This document shows positions 7,502-10,957 of a DNA stretch of 10,957 nucleotides, one piece after another. This stretch comes from JASHZA01 sp035624865 (GTDB lineage: Bacteria > Desulfobacterota > Binatia > Binatales > Binataceae): assembly GCA_035624865.1 (NCBI GenBank), contig DASPQS010000170.1:1-10957 (forward strand). Direction: 5' to 3'. How positions within the stretch are numbered: the stretch's first letter is position 1; each line of letters opens with the position of its first letter. A program made the translations under genes and the position numbers. The notes beneath the pieces are model-generated. The model ran no database searches. It worked only from the letters and a program-made list of their open reading frames with translations, and was not told the DNA's origin.

Positions 7502-7542
7502 GGCTTCGGGCCCGTCCGTGCGCTGCGGACGGGCCCGAAGCC
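7502..7542 (+). repeat. Perfect 17-bp stem-loop downstream of rubrerythrin
   Basis: Bases 7502-7518 are exactly complementary to 7526-7542 around a 7-nt loop. It begins 18 nt after the rubrerythrin stop and lacks a following T-run, so it looks like a partial terminator or 3'-end stabiliser rather than a canonical terminator. The left arm can instead pair outward: 7498-7507 is complementary to 7552-7561 over 10 bp, so two exclusive folds are possible. The element would let rubrerythrin be made in excess over the two downstream genes. Confidence 0.6.
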
Positions 7543-7620
7543 CTCGTCGCGGAAGCCAGCCGGGCGCCGGCCGGCGGTTCATAACTCCTGACATCCGATA
7601 CTGGTTCACCGACGCAAATC

Positions 7621-8967
7621 ATGGCCCGGATCGAATCACGCGCGACCGACGCAACCACCTACAATTCCACCGAACCACGCTACTGGGAGCGGGAGAAGCT
7701 CGAGCGCGAGATCGATCGCGTCTTCGACATCTGTCACGGATGCAGGCTCTGCTTTAACCTGTGCCCCTCGTTTCCCGCGCTGTTCGAAGCGATCGACGCG
7801 CGCGCCGATGGCGACGTGCGCGAGTTGGGGCCGGCCGAGAAGCAGCGCGTGATTGACCTCTGCTATGAATGCAAGCTGTGCGAGGTGCGCTGCCCTTATA
7901 CCCCACGCGACGGCCACGAGTTCCAACTCGATTTTCCGCGGCTGATGCTGCGGGCGCGGGCCGTGCATGCTCGCGAACACGGGATCAAGTTGCGCGAGAA
8001 GATGCTGGGCGATCCTGACCGCGCCGGGCGCTTTGGCGGTCTTGTGCCGGGGCTCTCCAACTGGGCCTGCCGCAGTCCCTTTCAGCGGCGGATGATGGAA
8101 AAGATGCTCGGGATCCATCGCGACAAGAAATTGCCCGAATTCGCCGGCCAGACCTTCGAAAGCTGGCTGCGGCGCACCGGGTTGCCGCAAGAGCCCGCCG
8201 AACCGAACGCCAAGGTCGTCCTTTTTCATACGTGCTTCGTCAACTACTACAATCCCGCGCCGGGCAAGGCCCTGGTCGCGGTGCTGGCAAGGAACCGGTG
8301 TGCGGTGGCGAGCCCCGATCAGAACTGTTGCGGGATGCCCGCGCTGGACGGCGGCGACGTGGAGTTCGCGCGCAAGCAGGCGCGCCGGAATGTCGAATCG
8401 ATGCTGCCATGGGTTCGCCGCGGCTACCGCGTTGCCGCGATCAATCCGACCTGCTCGCTCACGATGCGGCGCGAGTATCCCAATCTGCTCGATACTCCGG
8501 AATCGCGGGAGCTGGCGGGGGCGGTCGCCGATCCCCATGAGATCCTGTATCAACTGCGGCGCGCGGGAAAATTCGATCGCGATTTTCGCTCGACGCCGGG
8601 CAAAATCGCCTACCACGTTCCCTGCCATCTGAAGGCCCAGAATATCGGGCTGCGGTCACGCGATCTGATGCGCCAGATTCCAGGAACCGAGATCGTTACG
8701 GTCGACGCTTGCACCGCGCATGACGGCACCTGGGCGATCAAGAAGGAGTTCTTCGAGCTTTCGATGAAATGGGGCCGAAAGGCTTTTGACGGGATGCGCG
8801 ATGCGCAGGCGGCCGTGATGGCGACGGATTGTCCGCTTGCGGCGATCCAGATCGAGCAGGCGACGGGAGTGCGTCCGCTCAACCCGGCCGAAATCCTCGA
8901 CCGCGCCTACCAGGCCCGCGGTTTTGCCACGCCGGTTGAACCGCCCGCTCAGGAAGAAAAGCCGTGA
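7621..8967 (+). CDS. GlpC/HdrD-like Fe-S oxidoreductase of the rubrerythrin cluster
   Basis: A 448-aa cytoplasmic iron-sulfur protein. Two ferredoxin-type [4Fe-4S] motifs CxxCxxCxxxCP lie at C38/C41/C44/C48 and C81/C84/C87/C91. Two cysteine-rich CCG-type domains (COG0247/heterodisulfide-reductase-like) follow. The first has C205, the CCG motif at C236-C237 (NCCGMPAL) and C278. The second has C335 (PCHLKAQN), C364 and C404 (DCPLA), but a single Cys in CTAHDGTW replaces the CC pair, so it may not hold a noncubane cluster. Similar proteins are catalogued as 'Fe-S oxidoreductase-like protein in rubrerythrin cluster'. Delivery of electrons to rubrerythrin is plausible but not proven. ATG 7621 has no clear Shine-Dalgarno; it is kept because about 37 residues precede the first cysteine. 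Its stop overlaps the next gene by 4 nt. Confidence 0.9.
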   Translation: MARIESRATDATTYNSTEPRYWEREKLEREIDRVFDICHGCRLCFNLCPSFPALFEAIDARADGDVRELGPAEKQRVIDLCYECKLCEVRCPYTPRDGHEFQLDFPRLMLRARAVHAREHGIKLREKMLGDPDRAGRFGGLVPGLSNWACRSPFQRRMMEKMLGIHRDKKLPEFAGQTFESWLRRTGLPQEPAEPNAKVVLFHTCFVNYYNPAPGKALVAVLARNRCAVASPDQNCCGMPALDGGDVEFARKQARRNVESMLPWVRRGYRVAAINPTCSLTMRREYPNLLDTPESRELAGAVADPHEILYQLRRAGKFDRDFRSTPGKIAYHVPCHLKAQNIGLRSRDLMRQIPGTEIVTVDACTAHDGTWAIKKEFFELSMKWGRKAFDGMRDAQAAVMATDCPLAAIQIEQATGVRPLNPAEILDRAYQARGFATPVEPPAQEEKP

Positions 8968-9545
8968 AGCCGGTCACCCTCAAGGAAATACTTCCGTTCG
9001 AACAGTACGAAACCCTGCGCCCGTTGTTGCGCCCGTTGTTTATCGCTGAGAAGGATCGGCGGCGGCTGGCCCTGACCGATCACATGACCCTGCTTTTCGA
9101 AAACGTCCAGACCGTCTGGTACCAGGTCGAGGAGATGCTGCGGACGGAGCGAATCAGTGCCGAGGCCGCGGTGCGTCACGAGATCGACACCTACAATGAG
9201 CTTCTGCCGCGGCCCGGCGAATTGAGCGCGACGATGCTGATCGAGTACGGCGATGCGGCGCAGCGGGAGACCGCACTGCGGGAGCTGGTCGGCCTGGAAC
9301 GCCACCTCTGGATTAAGGTCGATCAGCGGCGCGAGGCCGTGCGTTTCGACGAACGCCAGATATCATCTGACCGCGTCAGTGCGGTGCAATTTGTCAGATT
9401 TCCCCTGGGCGGCCTCGACAGCGCCGAGTTTATCTCGCTGGCCAAGGCGGAAAAGCTGGCGATCGAAGTCGATCACCCCCGGATGCAGGGCCGGACCTTC
9501 ATCGCGGGGATGTTGGCGCAGGCGCTGGCCCAGGATCTCGGCTGA
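8964..9545 (+). CDS. DUF3501 family protein
   Basis: A 193-aa protein matching DUF3501 (PF12007) from the opening LxxILPFEQYETLRP, the FENVQTVWYQVEEMLRTERI segment (about 46-65) and the YNELLPRPGELSATMLIEY segment (about 77-95). It has no cysteine, membrane segment or signal peptide, so it is a cytosolic soluble protein without an obvious cofactor site. It starts at GTG 8964 with GGAAG upstream; GTGA overlaps the Fe-S gene's TGA, which indicates translational coupling and suggests the two products act together. DUF3501 is repeatedly found with rubrerythrin and the CCG Fe-S protein, but its function is unknown. A partner or assembly role for the Fe-S protein is my inference. Confidence 0.9.
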   Translation: MKPVTLKEILPFEQYETLRPLLRPLFIAEKDRRRLALTDHMTLLFENVQTVWYQVEEMLRTERISAEAAVRHEIDTYNELLPRPGELSATMLIEYGDAAQRETALRELVGLERHLWIKVDQRREAVRFDERQISSDRVSAVQFVRFPLGGLDSAEFISLAKAEKLAIEVDHPRMQGRTFIAGMLAQALAQDLG

Positions 9546-9744
9546 CAAAAAAATTGACTTAGCCTGTAGCACCATTCCGGACAATCTGGTTCGATAGTAG
9601 CGGTTCGTCGGCGTCGTGCAGGGGGAGGGCCTGACGCGAGGGAAGTTGATGTTGGGATGGCGCCTCGACGATGGCTGCTGCGAACCGAGATGCCGCCGTG
9701 GGTTGATTCGATAGAATTGGCGCCTCTTGGCGTGTGTATTCTTT
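9546..9744 (+). other. Leader/intergenic region upstream of the NusG paralogue
   Basis: About 200 nt without a gene. A run of seven A residues followed by TTGACT (9554-9559) comes right after the DUF3501 stop, but no good -10 lies 16-18 nt on. TAGAAT at 9712-9717 matches five of six -10 bases and would start transcription about 20 nt before the NusG start, though its -35 is poor. The 9-mer TGGCGCCTC occurs twice, at 9659-9667 and 9719-9727. No strong terminator is visible for the rubrerythrin cluster. Confidence 0.35.
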
Positions 9745-10254
9745 ATGAGTAACAGAGAAGACTGGTATTTGGTCCGCACCAAGCCGGGTAAGGAACGGTG
9801 GGTGCACGACCAATTGACGGTGATGCTCCCCGAGGTCTTCCTGCCCATGCTCGAGGCCAAAACGCCACGATGGGGCAAGATGGCGTGGACGATAGGCCCG
9901 CTCTTCCCGGGTTATCTTTTCGCCCGCTTTGAGCTTCATGCCCGATACTTCGATGTGAAATACCTGCCGGGCGTTCATGGGTTCGTCTCCGCTGGCAACG
10001 ATCCTCTTGCCGTTCCGGAGGCGGTGGTCGAAGAAATCCGGCGCCGCGGCGTCGGCGGCGTGATCAAGATCGAAGAACCGGTGATGGGCAGCGGCGACAA
10101 GGTTCGGGTGGTTGAGGGACCCTTTCGCGGCTTCGAAGCGATTTTCGAGCGTTATCTCTCCGGTGCCGAACGTGTAGCAATTCTGCTGAGCACGATCGAG
10201 GCGAGCGGGGTCCGGATGGTGCTGCCCGCCTCAGCCGTCGCCAAGTACTCCTGA
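9745..10254 (+). CDS. NusG/RfaH-like transcription antitermination factor
   Basis: A 169-aa NusG-superfamily protein with an NGN domain (about 6-100; WYLVRTKPGKERWV at 7-20, LFPGYLFA at 53-60, GVHGFVSAG at 76-84) and a C-terminal KOW domain (GDKVRVVEGPFRGFEA at 117-132). NusG-type proteins bind RNA polymerase and promote processivity; KOW contacts ribosomal S10 or Rho. It is not in the usual housekeeping context (secE-nusG-rplK), is stand-alone, and has no tryptophan/charged N-terminal extension, so it is probably a specialised RfaH/UpxY/LoaP-like paralogue serving a particular long operon. I chose ATG 9745 over a TTG at 9727 because the NGN domain starts within six residues of it; no strong Shine-Dalgarno is seen for either. 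The target operon is not in view. Confidence 0.87.
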   Translation: MSNREDWYLVRTKPGKERWVHDQLTVMLPEVFLPMLEAKTPRWGKMAWTIGPLFPGYLFARFELHARYFDVKYLPGVHGFVSAGNDPLAVPEAVVEEIRRRGVGGVIKIEEPVMGSGDKVRVVEGPFRGFEAIFERYLSGAERVAILLSTIEASGVRMVLPASAVAKYS

Positions 10255-10443
10255 CTTTCCGCAGATTGTTGAGCCCGGCTCGAGCCGGCAGGTGAGCGTG
10301 ACGCAACGCTATCGCCGTCGTGCGCGCCGGTCCGGCAGGCGGGGCCGGCGGAGCGGGCTGCTTCTCTGGCGATCTAGAGCACAAGCTGTAAGATCGCGAA
10401 GTTACTGAAGCAGGGCCCGTTTGGCCCCAATGGAGACTCCATC
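10255..10443 (+). other. Intergenic region with a 14-bp perfect palindrome
   Basis: Bases 10275-10288 read CCGGCTCGAGCCGG, a perfect palindrome with no loop, 21 nt after the NusG-paralogue stop. More short GC-rich inverted repeats (for example GCCGGTCCGGC near 10327) follow. They may slow transcription after the NusG gene, but none has a T-run. GGAGA at 10432-10436 is the ribosome site of the dehydrogenase. No gene and no convincing promoter is seen. Confidence 0.4.
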
Positions 10444-10957
10444 ATGGCGGGAATACTGGACGGCAAGGTTGCTCTGATCACGGGTGCGGGTTCGGGTATC
10501 GGCCGCGCAACCTCCAAAATTTTTGCGCGTGAGGGCGCCAAGCTGCTGATCGCGGACGTGGTCGAGGATGCGGGCCGCGAAACGCTCAAAATGGTCAAGG
10601 AGGCGGGAGCCGCGGCAATTTTCATGAAGATCGACGTCTCGCAGGAGACGGCCGCCGAGGCGATGGTGGCGAAAGCCGTCGAGACCTATGGCCGGCTCGA
10701 TTGCGCCTTCAACAACGCCGGTATTGAAGGCGAAGGCGCGGTGACCCACAAATGCACGATGGCGAACTGGAACCGGGTTATCGCGATCAACCTGACTGGC
10801 GTATGGCTGTGCATGAAGGCCGAGATCGACCAGATGCTTAAGCAGGGAGGCGGCGGCGCGATCGTCAATACCTCTTCGATGGCCGGCCTGGTGGGAAGCG
10901 TAGGCGGACCCGCGTACGTAGCGGCCAAGCACGGTGTGGCAGGTCTTACGAAGACCG
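10444..10957 (+). CDS. SDR family NAD(P)-dependent oxidoreductase, 3'-partial
   Basis: The frame runs off the window after 171 residues; classical SDRs are about 250-260 aa, so roughly two thirds are present. The Rossmann cofactor motif TGAGSGIG is at 13-20, NNAG at 90-93, and the catalytic tetrad is N116, S145, Y158 and K162 (YVAAK). Asp38 at the end of the second beta strand (LIADV) favours NAD over NADP. It would oxidise or reduce an alcohol/ketone in the cytoplasm; the substrate is unknown, though this close variety of classical SDR is often annotated as glucose/alcohol dehydrogenase or FabG-like. ATG 10444 follows GGAGA by 7 nt. It lies 189 nt downstream of the NusG paralogue, on the same strand. 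Confidence 0.93.
   Translation, partial: MAGILDGKVALITGAGSGIGRATSKIFAREGAKLLIADVVEDAGRETLKMVKEAGAAAIFMKIDVSQETAAEAMVAKAVETYGRLDCAFNNAGIEGEGAVTHKCTMANWNRVIAINLTGVWLCMKAEIDQMLKQGGGGAIVNTSSMAGLVGSVGGPAYVAAKHGVAGLTKT

Noticed and set aside
7502..7542. Calling the rubrerythrin-downstream hairpin a rho-independent terminator
   Set aside because: The stem is strong but the following bases are CTCGTCGCGG, without a T-run, and the next gene is part of the same functional cluster.
7636..8628. Minus-strand 330-codon frame opposite the Fe-S gene
   Set aside because: It is antisense to a clearly conserved cysteine-motif protein, shows no family features, and is explained by high GC content.
9554..9559. 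TTGACT after the DUF3501 stop as a promoter for the NusG paralogue
   Set aside because: No acceptable -10 lies at 16-18 nt; the nearest candidate, GACAAT, is 20 nt away.

Overview
The window is high-GC DNA with densely packed genes, from an unidentified bacterium. The gene mix is DUF1329, an F420-type luciferase-fold oxidoreductase, an HSL-type esterase, an aromatic-acid/sugar-type MFS carrier and a rubrerythrin cluster. That mix suggests a soil or sediment lineage of the former Deltaproteobacteria or the Binatota type. This is inference from gene content only: there is no rRNA or other taxonomic marker here. No tRNA, rRNA, CRISPR array, transposase or phage gene was found.

Layout. (1) Positions 3-2956, plus strand: a probable catabolic operon with the 3' part of a DUF1329 gene, an LLM-class oxidoreductase and an alpha/beta hydrolase, with gaps of 24 and 29 nt. 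(2) Positions 2957-3101: a convergent junction filled by two long tandem GC-rich hairpins. (3) Positions 3102-6188, minus strand: a soluble GAF-histidine kinase upstream of an MFS transporter. The transporter has its own TTGACA-type promoter candidate. (4) Positions 6472-9545, plus strand: a peroxide/iron-responsive rubrerythrin cluster. It comprises a Fur/PerR-family regulator, a rubrerythrin without rubredoxin domain, a two-cluster CCG-type Fe-S oxidoreductase and DUF3501. Its promoter is overlaid by a nearly perfect 29-nt palindrome with a consensus 7-1-7 Fur box at its core. (5) Positions 9745-10254: a NusG/RfaH-like paralogue. (6) Position 10444 to the window end: a 5' portion of an SDR dehydrogenase.

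How they may work together. In region 4, the regulator probably represses its own promoter and the downstream genes until peroxide or iron depletion inactivates it. The rubrerythrin would then reduce peroxide, and the Fe-S protein is a candidate electron carrier because neither a rubredoxin domain nor a rubredoxin gene is present. This grouping (regulator, rubrerythrin, Fe-S oxidoreductase-like protein, DUF3501) is known as a recurrent cluster, but the roles of the last two proteins are not established. It is the best candidate here for a little-described system. The rest of the window looks ordinary, apart from the hairpin pair at 2968-3069 and the isolated NusG paralogue.
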